From M55B118 sp964501715 (GTDB lineage Bacteria > Bacillota_I > Bacilli_A > Izemoplasmatales > Izemoplasmataceae), in assembly GCA_964501715.1 (NCBI GenBank), contig CAZCTR010000008.1:1-60330 (forward strand): a stretch of DNA of 60,330 nt. Direction: 5' to 3'. The notes below the pieces were generated by a model that saw nothing but the letters and a program-made list of their open reading frames with translations, was not told the DNA's origin and searched no databases. A program made the position numbers and the translations under genes. Positions 8,294 through 16,297 of this stretch are shown in pieces; within the stretch, counting starts at the first letter, position 1; every line of letters begins with the position of its first letter.

Positions 8294-8315
8294 TTCATGG
8301 TCATTATACCATGAA
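8294..8315 (-). promoter_or_regulatory. Extended -10 promoter inside a 22-bp dyad, upstream of DUF2892 gene
   Basis: Minus strand TGGTATAAT (TATAAT at 8303-8308) is an extended -10 with no good -35. It sits in the middle of a perfect dyad with 8-bp arms TTCATGGT and ACCATGAA around a 6-bp centre. A repressor bound here would cover the -10. Confidence 0.6.
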
Positions 8316-8337
8316 AAGATAATTTCAAACAGGGTGT

Positions 8338-9678
8338 TCAGTCGCATTTCACCTGGTTGCAGGCGGTTTGAAGGGGATCCCACACAGGTGAGAAGGGTGG
8401 TGCGTAGGCGAGGTCCAGCATGGCGACCTGCCTTGCGGTCATGCCGGCGCTGATCGCGGTCGCGGCGACGTTGATCCGGTGGGCGACGCCCTTTTTCCCG
8501 ACCATCTCGACACCGACAATGCGGCATGTGCGCTTGTCAAAGGACAGCTTGATGCGCACGGGGGTGGCACCGGGATAGTATCCCGAGCGGTCGGGCGCCT
8601 TGATGGTGAGGGATTCGACCTCGAAAGCCTCGGTACGCTCCGCCTCGCCGTCTGTGAGTCCCGTCCTCGCGACTTCGAGGTCGAAGGCCTTGAGGACGCT
8701 CGAGCCGATGACGCCTTCGAAGACGGTATCCTTACCGGCCAGCCTCTCCGCGACGACCCGGCCCGCCTTGTTCGCGTGGGTGCCGAGCGGCAGATAGCTT
8801 TCCTTTTCAGTGAGGCGGTTCGGCATGGCGGCGCAATCCCCGGCCGCATACACATCCTCGAGATTGCTTTCCATGCGTTCACTGACTAGAATGGCGCCGT
8901 TTTCAAGTGTCTTGATGCCGCTTTGTTCAAGGAAAGACGTGTTCGGCCTCACCCCGATCGCCTCGATGACGAGGTCCGTCTCGATCTCACGCTTGTCGGT
9001 GACGACTTTGCTGACCCGGCCGTGTCCTTCATAGCGCTTGAGCGATTCACCCAGATGCAAGGTGACACCGTTTTCCCGCATGGTCTTGCCGACTTCCTCA
9101 CCGACCATGTCGCTGAACTTAGGGAGCACGCGGTCCTCCTGTTCGACCACGGTGACCTCAAGGCCGAGCGTCCGCAAAGCTTCGCTCACCTCGACACCGA
9201 TGTAGCCGGCGCCGACGAGGGTCACGTGCTTCACGTCCTTTTCACGCAAAGCCTTATGGAGCGCTCTACCTTCCGCAAGTGAGGCGAGCGTGTGGATCCC
9301 TTCAAGCGTCCGTCCGTCCACGGGCAGCCGGATCGCAGACGCACCCGTAGCGATGAGAAGCCTGTCATAGGGGAACGTTTCCTCATGGCCCAATTCATGG
9401 TTCAGCACAGCGAGAGTTTTCTCGCGGGGGTTCACCTTGGTCACTTCATGTTTCAGTCTCAGGTCGATGCCCTTCTCACGGAAATCCTCAGGACTTCTGG
9501 CCACAAGGGTCTGATCACTTTCAATCTCCCCGCTGAGATAATAGGGCAGACCGCAAGCGCCGTAGGAGACATCCTCCCCTTTTTCAAACACGGTCACGCT
9601 GATGGATGGGTCGAGCCGTTTGAGTTTGCTTGCGGCGCTCATGCCTCCAGCCACCGCTCCGATGACGATCAATCGCAT
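8338..9678 (-). CDS. cdr: CoA-disulfide reductase / NADH oxidase family flavoprotein
   Basis: A 446-residue FAD- and NAD(P)H-binding pyridine nucleotide-disulfide oxidoreductase. The N-terminal FAD motif is VIGAVAGGMSAASKLKRL. The single redox cysteine is Cys42 in SYGACGLPYY, the signature of CoA-disulfide reductase and NADH oxidase/persulfide reductase relatives. An NAD-binding GAGYIGVEVSEAL motif is near 157, and ATD-type YAAGDCA is near 290. The last residues hold two cysteines spaced CX4C (ACNQVKCD), which is unusual and could form an extra disulfide. Reducing CoA disulfide, polysulfide or oxygen are all possible. GAGGAGTG precedes the ATG. Confidence 0.9.
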   Translation of the reverse strand: MRLIVIGAVAGGMSAASKLKRLDPSISVTVFEKGEDVSYGACGLPYYLSGEIESDQTLVARSPEDFREKGIDLRLKHEVTKVNPREKTLAVLNHELGHEETFPYDRLLIATGASAIRLPVDGRTLEGIHTLASLAEGRALHKALREKDVKHVTLVGAGYIGVEVSEALRTLGLEVTVVEQEDRVLPKFSDMVGEEVGKTMRENGVTLHLGESLKRYEGHGRVSKVVTDKREIETDLVIEAIGVRPNTSFLEQSGIKTLENGAILVSERMESNLEDVYAAGDCAAMPNRLTEKESYLPLGTHANKAGRVVAERLAGKDTVFEGVIGSSVLKAFDLEVARTGLTDGEAERTEAFEVESLTIKAPDRSGYYPGATPVRIKLSFDKRTCRIVGVEMVGKKGVAHRINVAATAISAGMTARQVAMLDLAYAPPFSPVWDPLQTACNQVKCD

Positions 9679-9743
9679 AGTATCACTCCTCAGCCACAGT
9701 ATAGCACACGGCTCAAGGTTTCAAAAAAGACGCGCACGAAAAA

Positions 9744-9763
9744 AGGACGGTGTGAGCCGTCCT
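9744..9763 (-). terminator. Terminator of the first ABC exporter operon
   Basis: Stem AGGACGG / CCGTCCT with a 6-nt loop, followed by seven T on the minus strand. The stem overlaps the stop codon. Confidence 0.88.
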
Positions 9764-11564
9764 AGTTTCCGAATTGATTGGTGTAGAGCTGGTAATATTG
9801 ACCGCGGCGCTTGATGAGGTCATCATGGGTGCCCTCTTCGATGATCTTGCCGTGTTCTAACACGAGGATTCTATCCGAGCGCACGATCGTCGATAGGCGG
9901 TGCGCGATGATGAATGATGTCCTCCCCTCCATCACGGTCTCGATGGCATGCTGGATTTTCTCTTCGGTGGTGGTGTCGACACTGCTTGTGGCCTCATCGA
10001 GAATGAGTATGGCCGGATCCGCAAGCAGGGCCCTGGCGAAGCTGATCAGCTGTTTCTCGCCGACGCTCAGCCTGGCGCCCCCTTCGCTCACTTGTGTCTC
10101 GTAGCCGTGTGGGAACTTGAGGATGAACTCCTCCGCTCCGACGAGTCCGGCGGCCTCTTTCACTTCCTCGTCACTCGCCGTAAGCCTGCCGTACCGTATG
10201 TTTTCAAGGACGGTGCCGCTGAAGAGATGAGGGTCTTGAAGCACATAGCCGAGATTGTCGTGAAGCCATGCGAGTGAACGGCTCTTGTAGTCCTTGCCGT
10301 CGATGAGGATTCTGCCTTCTGTGGGTTCATAGAACCGGCAGATGAGGTTGACGATGGTGCTTTTACCCGCGCCTGTGTGGCCGATGAGCGCGACCGATTC
10401 GCCGCTTTTGACCTCGAGGTTGAAGTGATCGAGCACCTTTTCACCCTTCTTGTAGGTGAAGCTCACATCATCGAAGGTGACATCGCCTTTGATCGATTCC
10501 CAGTTCTCTTTTTTCGGCTGGGCGATGGTGCCATACACCTCCTTGACTTCGTCGGTGTCATCAATGTCGGGGACCGCGTCTATGAGGCTGACCACCCTCT
10601 CCGCACTCGCCTGGGCCTGCTGGATCCTCGCAAGGACGTTCGCAAGTTGCATGACGGGTTCGAAGAACTGCATGACATAGCTCACAAACACATAAAGCAA
10701 ACCGATGGTGATGACTTCGTCCGCGACGCGTAGGCCGCCGAAATAATAGATGAGCCCGGTCGCGATGGCCGCGACGAACAGGATCGAGGGCAGATAGAGC
10801 CCCGCGAACACGGCGGCCCTGATCGAATGGCGCTTCATGTCGGAGGTGAGGGTGTCGAAATCGTCATAATTGCTTTCCTCAAGCACGAGGGTCTTGGTGG
10901 TCTTCGCGCCGCTGATGCCTTCGCTGAAGGCACCGGTGATCCTTGAATTCTGCTTTCTGATCTTGCGGAAGGTTTTCAGAATGCGTTTGCGGAAATAGAC
11001 ACTCAGGACAACCAGCACCGGCAGCACGCTTATGGTGATGAGGGCGAGCTGGACGTTCAGGATGAACATGACCACGAGGAGCGTGATCATCATGAGTCCT
11101 CCCCAGGTGAGGTCGAAAAGCCCCCAGGAGAGAAGTTCCGAGAGTTGTCTCGAATCGCTTGTCATCCGGGCCATGATCCACCCGGAGGGTGTCCTGTCAT
11201 AATAGGAGAAGGGAAGCGACTGGAGTTTCTCGAACGCATGCCGGCGTATGATGTAGGCCGCATGGTTGCGGATCTTCTCCGCGAAATAGATGAATGCGTA
11301 GATCATGAGCCCGATCAAGGCCATGTAGATGACATACGCCCCGATGAACCAGGGCAAAAGCGTAATGTCGCCCGTCTCGATGATGGTGTCGATTCCGTAG
11401 CGGTTGATGAGCGGATAGGCCGCGTCCATGAGGGCCACGAGCATCGCGAGCGCGATGACGAGGACGACATAGCGTCTCAATGGTCGCATGAGCTTGAAAA
11501 TCCGTTTCCAGGTGCCAGAATTGAAACTGACGTCCTGGAATGTCTCTTCCTCAAATGCCTGCAT
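9762..11564 (-). CDS. Heterodimeric ABC exporter subunit with the catalytic Glu (BmrD-like)
   Basis: A 600-residue type IV half-transporter: six membrane helices (about 35-320), then a nucleotide-binding domain. Walker A is GHTGAGKSTIVNL, the signature is degenerate (LSVGEKQ rather than LSGGQ), Walker B is ILILDEATSSVD with catalytic Glu, and the H-loop is IIAHR. The start at 11564 follows GGAGGGGAGGCGT and overlaps the upstream subunit by 14 nt, so translation is coupled. The partner subunit has the opposite defects, as in BmrCD, LmrCD and TM287/288 multidrug exporters. Substrate is unknown. Confidence 0.93.
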   Translation of the reverse strand: MQAFEEETFQDVSFNSGTWKRIFKLMRPLRRYVVLVIALAMLVALMDAAYPLINRYGIDTIIETGDITLLPWFIGAYVIYMALIGLMIYAFIYFAEKIRNHAAYIIRRHAFEKLQSLPFSYYDRTPSGWIMARMTSDSRQLSELLSWGLFDLTWGGLMMITLLVVMFILNVQLALITISVLPVLVVLSVYFRKRILKTFRKIRKQNSRITGAFSEGISGAKTTKTLVLEESNYDDFDTLTSDMKRHSIRAAVFAGLYLPSILFVAAIATGLIYYFGGLRVADEVITIGLLYVFVSYVMQFFEPVMQLANVLARIQQAQASAERVVSLIDAVPDIDDTDEVKEVYGTIAQPKKENWESIKGDVTFDDVSFTYKKGEKVLDHFNLEVKSGESVALIGHTGAGKSTIVNLICRFYEPTEGRILIDGKDYKSRSLAWLHDNLGYVLQDPHLFSGTVLENIRYGRLTASDEEVKEAAGLVGAEEFILKFPHGYETQVSEGGARLSVGEKQLISFARALLADPAILILDEATSSVDTTTEEKIQHAIETVMEGRTSFIIAHRLSTIVRSDRILVLEHGKIIEEGTHDDLIKRRGQYYQLYTNQFGN

Positions 11565-13371
11565 ACGCCTCCCCTCCTTTCTTTCTGTTCTTGTTGAAGG
11601 CCTCTTCAAGGTCCGTCTGCTGCCTGTATAGACTTGCATAGAACCCTTTTTCCTGCATGAGGCTCTCGTGGGTGCCCGTCGCGGTGATGCGTCCGTCCTC
11701 GAGCACGATGATCTTGTCCGCCTCCATCGCCGAGGTGATGCGGTGGGTGATGATGAAGACGGTCGTGTCCTTCCAGTAATGCGTGAGCGCACGCCGGATC
11801 TGGATGTCGGTCTTGGTGTCGACGGCCGAGAGCGAATCGTCGAATACGAGGATGGGTTTGTCATCCAGCAGCATCCTGGCGATGGCGAGACGCTGTTTCT
11901 GTCCGCCGGACAAAGTCACCCCGCGTTCGCCGACCTTGGTCTTGTAACCCTGGTCGAAATGCTTTATGTCCTCGTGGACACTCGCGATCGAGGCGGCCTT
12001 GGTGATGGCGTTCTCCGGGGCGTGCGGGTTCATGATGGCGATGTTTTCATAGACCGTCTTGGAATAGAGGAACGGTTCTTGCAAAATGATCCCTACGTTC
12101 TTTCTGAGCCATTTCTTGTTGATGGTCTTGATATCCTGTCCGTCGAACTCGATGTGACCCTCCTGGTTCTCAAGGAGGCGGATGAGCAGATTCATGAGGG
12201 TGCTCTTTCCGCTTCCGGTCTTGCCGATGACCGCGACCGTCTCGCCCGGTTGCACTTCGAATGAGACATCCTTGAGCAAAGGCGTCGGGTCGTCGTCGAA
12301 ATGGAACCCCACTTTGTTGAAACGCACATGACCGGATATCTTGGGCTTATGGCCCTCGTCGTCCTCATGCTCGCTTTTCTCGTCCATGATCTCATCGAGT
12401 CTGTCAAGGGCCACGGTGGTCTTGCCGAAATCGCCGATGACGCGGCCCAACTGGCGCAGGGGCCAGACAATCATGCCAAGCAGCGAGAGGAACGCGAGGA
12501 ACTGTCCCGGCTGCATGTCGCCAAGCACGGTGTAATAGATGCCGAACGAGGCGGTGAGCGCGTATTGCGCGAAGATGAGCACATCCGTGATCGACCAGAA
12601 CATGGCCATGAGCCGCGTGAGGCGCATATCCTTGTTCAGATAGTCCTCGGAGCGTTCCTTGAACTTGTCGATCTCATGCGTCTCGTTTCCGAAAGCTTTG
12701 ACCACGCGGTTGCCGCTCACGTTTTCCTGGACCGTGTTGGTCATGAGGGCCTCCGCCTCCTCGACCTCCCTGAAAACCTTTTTCACATACTTGAAATAGA
12801 CGAGGGCGGAGACGAAGATCACGGGCGCCCCGACAAGGCTGATCATGGTCATGCGCGGATTCATCCTCGCCATCTGGTAGATCGCGAAACCGGAAAGGCC
12901 GAAAAGCCTTAGGACGGTGACGAGCTGCTCACCGACGAACCGGCGGTAGGTCTCGACATCGTTGGAGGTCCTTTGGATCAGATCGCCCGTGTCGCTTTTC
13001 GAATGGAAGGAAAAGGGGAGGTTCTGTAGATGCTCGTAAAGACGGTTTCTGAGCTTGTAGGCCGTCCGTTCGGTGAAGACAGCGAACAAGGTGTGCTGCA
13101 CGAAGACGAGAGAAAGCCGGAAAAAAGAGAACCCGACCGACCAGAGCGCCACGAGCAGAAGCTGCGATTGGACGGTGGCGGCTTCAAGCAACCGGACGAT
13201 CACCGCAGGCAGGGCCGAGGGGTCGTCCCCGAAGACGGTGTCGACTGTGTGTTGAAGGAAAAGGGGGATGAGCGTGCGCATGTATTGCAAAAAGAATAAA
13301 AGCAGCATCCCGATGATATAAAGATACATGTGCCCATGCATCCATTGTGTGAACTGTCTGTATCGTTTCAT
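11551..13371 (-). CDS. Heterodimeric ABC exporter subunit with degenerate Walker B (BmrC-like)
   Basis: A 606-residue half-transporter, partner of the following gene. Six membrane helices lie in about 15-310. The nucleotide-binding domain has Walker A GKTGSGKSTLMNL, a canonical LSGGQKQRLAIAR signature, and Walker B ILVFDDSLSAVD where Asp replaces the catalytic Glu; the H-loop is ITHR. This asymmetry marks heterodimeric multidrug exporters. ATG 13371 is preferred to 13389 because AGAGGTG lies 7 nt upstream of it. The gene follows a roughly 190-nt leader with a short ORF and a terminator, so expression is probably controlled by attenuation. Confidence 0.93.
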   Translation of the reverse strand: MKRYRQFTQWMHGHMYLYIIGMLLLFFLQYMRTLIPLFLQHTVDTVFGDDPSALPAVIVRLLEAATVQSQLLLVALWSVGFSFFRLSLVFVQHTLFAVFTERTAYKLRNRLYEHLQNLPFSFHSKSDTGDLIQRTSNDVETYRRFVGEQLVTVLRLFGLSGFAIYQMARMNPRMTMISLVGAPVIFVSALVYFKYVKKVFREVEEAEALMTNTVQENVSGNRVVKAFGNETHEIDKFKERSEDYLNKDMRLTRLMAMFWSITDVLIFAQYALTASFGIYYTVLGDMQPGQFLAFLSLLGMIVWPLRQLGRVIGDFGKTTVALDRLDEIMDEKSEHEDDEGHKPKISGHVRFNKVGFHFDDDPTPLLKDVSFEVQPGETVAVIGKTGSGKSTLMNLLIRLLENQEGHIEFDGQDIKTINKKWLRKNVGIILQEPFLYSKTVYENIAIMNPHAPENAITKAASIASVHEDIKHFDQGYKTKVGERGVTLSGGQKQRLAIARMLLDDKPILVFDDSLSAVDTKTDIQIRRALTHYWKDTTVFIITHRITSAMEADKIIVLEDGRITATGTHESLMQEKGFYASLYRQQTDLEEAFNKNRKKGGEAYAGI

Positions 13372-13392
13372 AGGTATCACCTCTGTCATAAT

Positions 13393-13426
13393 AAAAACGC
13401 CGTCTCCGCTGCGAGCGAAGACGGCG
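13393..13426 (-). terminator. Leader terminator (attenuator) before the ABC exporter operon
   Basis: A 13-bp stem (13398-13410 with 13414-13426, one G-U pair) and 3-nt loop is followed on the minus strand by TTTTT (13393-13397). It lies between the promoter and the ribosome binding site of the first ABC gene, only about 22 nt from its ATG, so it must be bypassed for expression. Confidence 0.88.
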
Positions 13427-13457
13427 CGTGGATGGTTTGGGACATGTCAAAAGTCCC

Positions 13458-13529
13458 TCAAACACAAGCCTTCCGTGGCAGTTGAGTTGATTTAGGATAT
13501 GGGGTTGGGAGCGTATTTTTTTTAGTCAT
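13458..13529 (-). CDS. Putative 23-residue leader peptide controlling the ABC exporter
   Basis: A short frame starts at ATG 13529 with GGTGGT 4-5 nt upstream and reads MTKKNTLPTPYPKSTQLPRK then ACV and TGA. An in-frame ATG at 13547 would give 29 residues but lacks a good site. Its stop codon lies within a hairpin (arms GTTTG-A-GGGAC and GTCCCAAAC, 13436-13465), and the attenuator terminator follows. The order promoter, small ORF, terminator, heterodimeric ABC exporter matches bmrB-bmrCD of Bacillus subtilis, where drug-stalled ribosomes on BmrB permit read-through. The peptide is proline-rich (four Pro). No sequence identity to BmrB is claimed. Confidence 0.6.
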   Translation of the reverse strand: MTKKNTLPTPYPKSTQLPRKACV

Positions 13530-13575
13530 GATACCACCGCTTTCCATCGGATGTGTGAGGGTTTTCACCTCTTAA

Positions 13576-13604
13576 ACATTACCACACGTCCAGGCGTATG
13601 TAAA
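13576..13604 (-). promoter_or_regulatory. Promoter of the ABC exporter leader
   Basis: Minus strand TTTACA (13599-13604), 17 bp, TAATGT (13576-13581). Transcription should start near 13569, giving a leader of about 195 nt before the first ABC gene. Confidence 0.7.
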
Positions 13605-13643
13605 GGGGAAAGGTGAATTATTTGTAATTTTTTACAAAAAAAA

Positions 13644-13663
13644 GACATTCCACTTGGAATGCC
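13644..13663 (-). terminator. Terminator of the TetR gene
   Basis: A 9-bp stem (GGCATTCCA / TGGAATGTC on the minus strand, one mismatch) followed by eight T, directly after the stop codon. It separates the TetR gene from the ABC leader promoter. Confidence 0.85.
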
Positions 13664-14287
13664 TCACCACTTATCGTGTGAAGGGTGCACGGCTCCCTGC
13701 TCGATCAGGGATAGATAGAAGAGAAAGTCGTCGTAGGCATCTTCAAAGGATGCCTGGTCCTGAAGGACCTTGTTGAGGAGCTGGAATTTCAGATGGTTGC
13801 ATACCCGGTAAGTCCTAAGCCTGTCGTGTGGCTCCATATGCTCAAGGGAAGTCATGTCGAGCCGGCTCATGATCCTACGGTAGGACTCGTTGTGCCGCTG
13901 CTGCAGAAAATCAAAGGCGACACCGAAGAGGTGGCGCTCCTTGAAGAATTTCCTGAAAAGGGTGTGGCCCTTCGTGTCCTTCATGTATTCATAGTCGTGC
14001 GGGAAGCTCTTCTTGAAGAAGGTGAAGGGGTCGATCCTGCCGGTTTTGTCGATCAGCTTCGACGCATGGGACTCGAAACTTTCGAGCGCATCCTCGAAGA
14101 GGGTGCGGTAAAGGTCCTCAAGCCCCTCGAAATACTGATAGAAGCTTCCGCGGGCGATATCCGCCTTCTCGACGACCATGCTGATGGTCAAATCCTTGAA
14201 TGGGACCTGGGCGTACACATCCCTCGCGGCCGAGAGAATCCTGTGCTTCTTCTCTTCAGGGAGGTGTTGAAAGGTGGTCTTGGGCAT
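13664..14287 (-). CDS. TetR/AcrR-family transcriptional regulator
   Basis: A 207-residue regulator. The N-terminal helix-turn-helix domain (about 10-60) reads KKHRILSAARDVYAQVPFKDLTISMVVEKADIARGSFYQYFEG in order, and the C-terminal half is a helical ligand-binding domain without a recognisable ligand motif. AAGGATGATTTC precedes the ATG. It lies just upstream of the heterodimeric ABC exporter and points the same way, so it is a plausible regulator of that pump, but a terminator lies between them. Confidence 0.9.
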   Translation of the reverse strand: MPKTTFQHLPEEKKHRILSAARDVYAQVPFKDLTISMVVEKADIARGSFYQYFEGLEDLYRTLFEDALESFESHASKLIDKTGRIDPFTFFKKSFPHDYEYMKDTKGHTLFRKFFKERHLFGVAFDFLQQRHNESYRRIMSRLDMTSLEHMEPHDRLRTYRVCNHLKFQLLNKVLQDQASFEDAYDDFLFYLSLIEQGAVHPSHDKW

Positions 14288-14325
14288 GAAATCATCCTTT
14301 TGACAGTTTTGTGTCTTGCCGGGAA

Positions 14326-14356
14326 AAAATAAAACCTACGGGGTAGGCTTTATTTT
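14326..14356 (-). terminator. Terminator of the DUF2188 gene
   Basis: A 14-bp stem (AAAATAAAACCTAC with GTAGGCTTTATTTT, one G-U pair) and 3-nt loop overlaps the stop codon and ends in a T-rich tract on the minus strand. Confidence 0.85.
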
Positions 14357-14754
14357 CTCAAGGTGCCATCCGACTTGTAGACCCTGTATTCCAAGCCTTC
14401 ACCCTTGGCGAAATCGATCGCTTCCTTCTGATAGGAGAAGACACGGTGCGCTTTGTCGGACCCTTCCTTGATGACCTGCCAGCCATCCGAATGTTTCTTG
14501 ACTTCATAGACCGGCTTGTCCGCGCTCTTTGCGGGTTCTTCCTGTTTTTCCTCTTTGGCCTTTGTCTCTTGTTTCTTCGTCGAATCCTTCTTCTGTTCGT
14601 CTTTCTTGATGGTGTTCACCTCGTCAAGTGACTCATTCACTTCCTCGAGGCTCACTTCATCAGACGGTTCGCTGGGACTTGCCGACTTTTTCGCTTCCTG
14701 AGTGGTGTCTTCCTGTTTCTTCTTTTTTCCGAAAAGTTTTGAGAAAATGCCCAT
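14350..14754 (-). CDS. DUF2188 domain protein with charged N-terminal linker
   Basis: A 134-residue protein of unknown role. Residues 1-14 are basic (MGIFSKLFGKKKKQ), residues 15-85 are a low-complexity Lys/Glu/Ser linker, and the last 50 residues match DUF2188 (KKHSDGWQVIKEGSDKAHRV, then YRVYKSDGTLR). The N-terminus resembles that of FtsY and other proteins that may touch the membrane, but no signal or transmembrane segment is present. GAGGGA precedes the ATG. It is monocistronic, with its own promoter and terminator. Confidence 0.8.
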   Translation of the reverse strand: MGIFSKLFGKKKKQEDTTQEAKKSASPSEPSDEVSLEEVNESLDEVNTIKKDEQKKDSTKKQETKAKEEKQEEPAKSADKPVYEVKKHSDGWQVIKEGSDKAHRVFSYQKEAIDFAKGEGLEYRVYKSDGTLRK

Positions 14755-14801
14755 TGTATCCCTCTTTTCTAAATGATAGTGATGAATTACATTTCATGAA
14801 A

Positions 14802-14830
14802 ATGATAGCACACAATACACAAAAAAGCAA
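14802..14830 (-). promoter_or_regulatory. Promoter of the DUF2188 gene
   Basis: Minus strand TTGCTT (14825-14830), 17 bp ending in TGC, then TATCAT (14802-14807): a consensus-spaced promoter with extended -10. Confidence 0.65.
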
Positions 14831-14853
14831 CGCGGACCGCTTCTTGGACCATG

Positions 14854-16269
14854 TCACGGAGTCTTGTCGAAAAGGTCCGTGAATTTCTCGGGGGTCAGGG
14901 GGCGATAATAGTAATAGCCCTGGGTGTAGCGGATGTTCAAGGATCGGATCACATCCATGTCCGCCTTGTTTTCGACGCCTTCTACGATCACATCGAGCTC
15001 GAAGGCGTCAGCCAGGTTCACCATGGCCTTGACAATGTTCTGGTTGGATTTCGAATTGGCGATGTTGATGACGAAATTCCTGTCTATCTTGATCCGGTCC
15101 ACGATGTTTTGCGAAAGGCGCATCATCGAGGAGTAGCCGCTTCCGAAGTCATCGATCGCGACTTTGAAGCCCTTGGCCTTGAGCGCGCGGATGAACTCCC
15201 CTTCGTCCTGGATGCTCTTGGGGTCCGCGGTTTCGGTGAATTCGATGATGACTTCCTCGGGCCTTATGCGGTATTTTTTCGATAATTTCTCTATGTGGGT
15301 GATGAAGTCGGGATTGTGGATTTCCTTGCTTGAGATGTTGACGGACATGAATTCAAGCGGAATGGAGAGATCCTTGAATTCGCGGTATTTCATCAGGGCT
15401 TTCCTGGCGACCATGTAGTCGATCTCCTCGATCATGTTGAATTTCTCCGCATAATCGACCAAGGAATCGGGAAAGATCATCCCGGTGTTGTCCTTCACCC
15501 GAAGAAGGCTCTCAAGCCCGACGATCGTCTCGCTCTTTGTCTCGACGATGGGCTGGAATTCAAGGACGAAGGAATCATTGTTCAAGGATTCCTTGATGAA
15601 ATGGAACATGTCGAAGGCTTTCTTGCTTCTTTGCTTCAAGTCGTTCGAATAGACCACGATCTGGTCCTTGCCGGACTGCTTGGCCTCTTCGAGCGCGAGT
15701 TCGCTTCTGAACACGCTCGTGAAGAACCTGGGCGGGGTGTGGTTGATGTCATAGCGTCCCGCGGACACGGTGAGCTTGATCGAGTGGTCCTTGAGATGGA
15801 AGGGTTGTTTCAAACTTCTAAGCAGCGTCCCGGCGAAATCCGATGCCTTCTCCTCTTGGGGCCTGAGGAGGATGAAACGGTCCGAATGCACCCGGTAGAC
15901 CGCATGATAGGGTTTCGAGGCCTCATGGAGTTTGTCTGCGAAAGCCTTGAGAAGCTCGTCTGCGACATGATGGCCGAAGATGTCGTTGTAGTTCTTGAAG
16001 TTGTCTATGTTGATATAATAAAGCGCGACATCGCGGTCGAAGCCGACGATGATGTCGTTGAAATGGTATTGCAGGTAGTGACTCGTCTTGAGCCCTGTGA
16101 GCTGATCCTCGAAAAGCATTTCCTGATAGCGTTTGATCTTGCGCGTCCGGAAGAGCGAAAACGCAAGCACCAAAATGAGGGCGCTTAAAAGCGCCCCCAC
16201 AAGGATGAGCCACATCTGGGCGGTGAAATCGGGAATCAGTCGGGTGGTGAACTGGTATATGGAAGCCAT
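14854..16269 (-). CDS. Membrane protein with degenerate GGDEF and intact EAL domain (c-di-GMP phosphodiesterase)
   Basis: A 471-residue protein. One membrane helix is at about 18-42. The GGDEF-like domain (about 50-195) keeps DQLTGLK but has VHSDRF in place of the GGDEF loop, so it should not make c-di-GMP. The EAL domain (about 215-465) keeps the catalytic set: Glu in GLESLLR (Ser replaces Ala of EAL), Asn in NISSKE, Glu in EFTETA, IDDFGSGYSS, Lys in IKIDRNF, EGVENKAD and TQGYYYYRP. Hydrolysis of c-di-GMP to pGpG is therefore likely. AGAGGTG precedes ATG. It begins 28 nt after the aldo/keto reductase stop, probably in one transcript. Confidence 0.92.
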   Translation of the reverse strand: MASIYQFTTRLIPDFTAQMWLILVGALLSALILVLAFSLFRTRKIKRYQEMLFEDQLTGLKTSHYLQYHFNDIIVGFDRDVALYYINIDNFKNYNDIFGHHVADELLKAFADKLHEASKPYHAVYRVHSDRFILLRPQEEKASDFAGTLLRSLKQPFHLKDHSIKLTVSAGRYDINHTPPRFFTSVFRSELALEEAKQSGKDQIVVYSNDLKQRSKKAFDMFHFIKESLNNDSFVLEFQPIVETKSETIVGLESLLRVKDNTGMIFPDSLVDYAEKFNMIEEIDYMVARKALMKYREFKDLSIPLEFMSVNISSKEIHNPDFITHIEKLSKKYRIRPEEVIIEFTETADPKSIQDEGEFIRALKAKGFKVAIDDFGSGYSSMMRLSQNIVDRIKIDRNFVINIANSKSNQNIVKAMVNLADAFELDVIVEGVENKADMDVIRSLNIRYTQGYYYYRPLTPEKFTDLFDKTP

Positions 16270-16297
16270 AGCGCACCTCTTAATCGGGTGTCAGTGT

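Noticed and set aside
13371..13604. T-box riboswitch before the ABC exporter
   Set aside because: No TGGNACCGCG T-box sequence is present and the downstream genes are not amino-acid related; a small ORF plus terminator explains the leader better.
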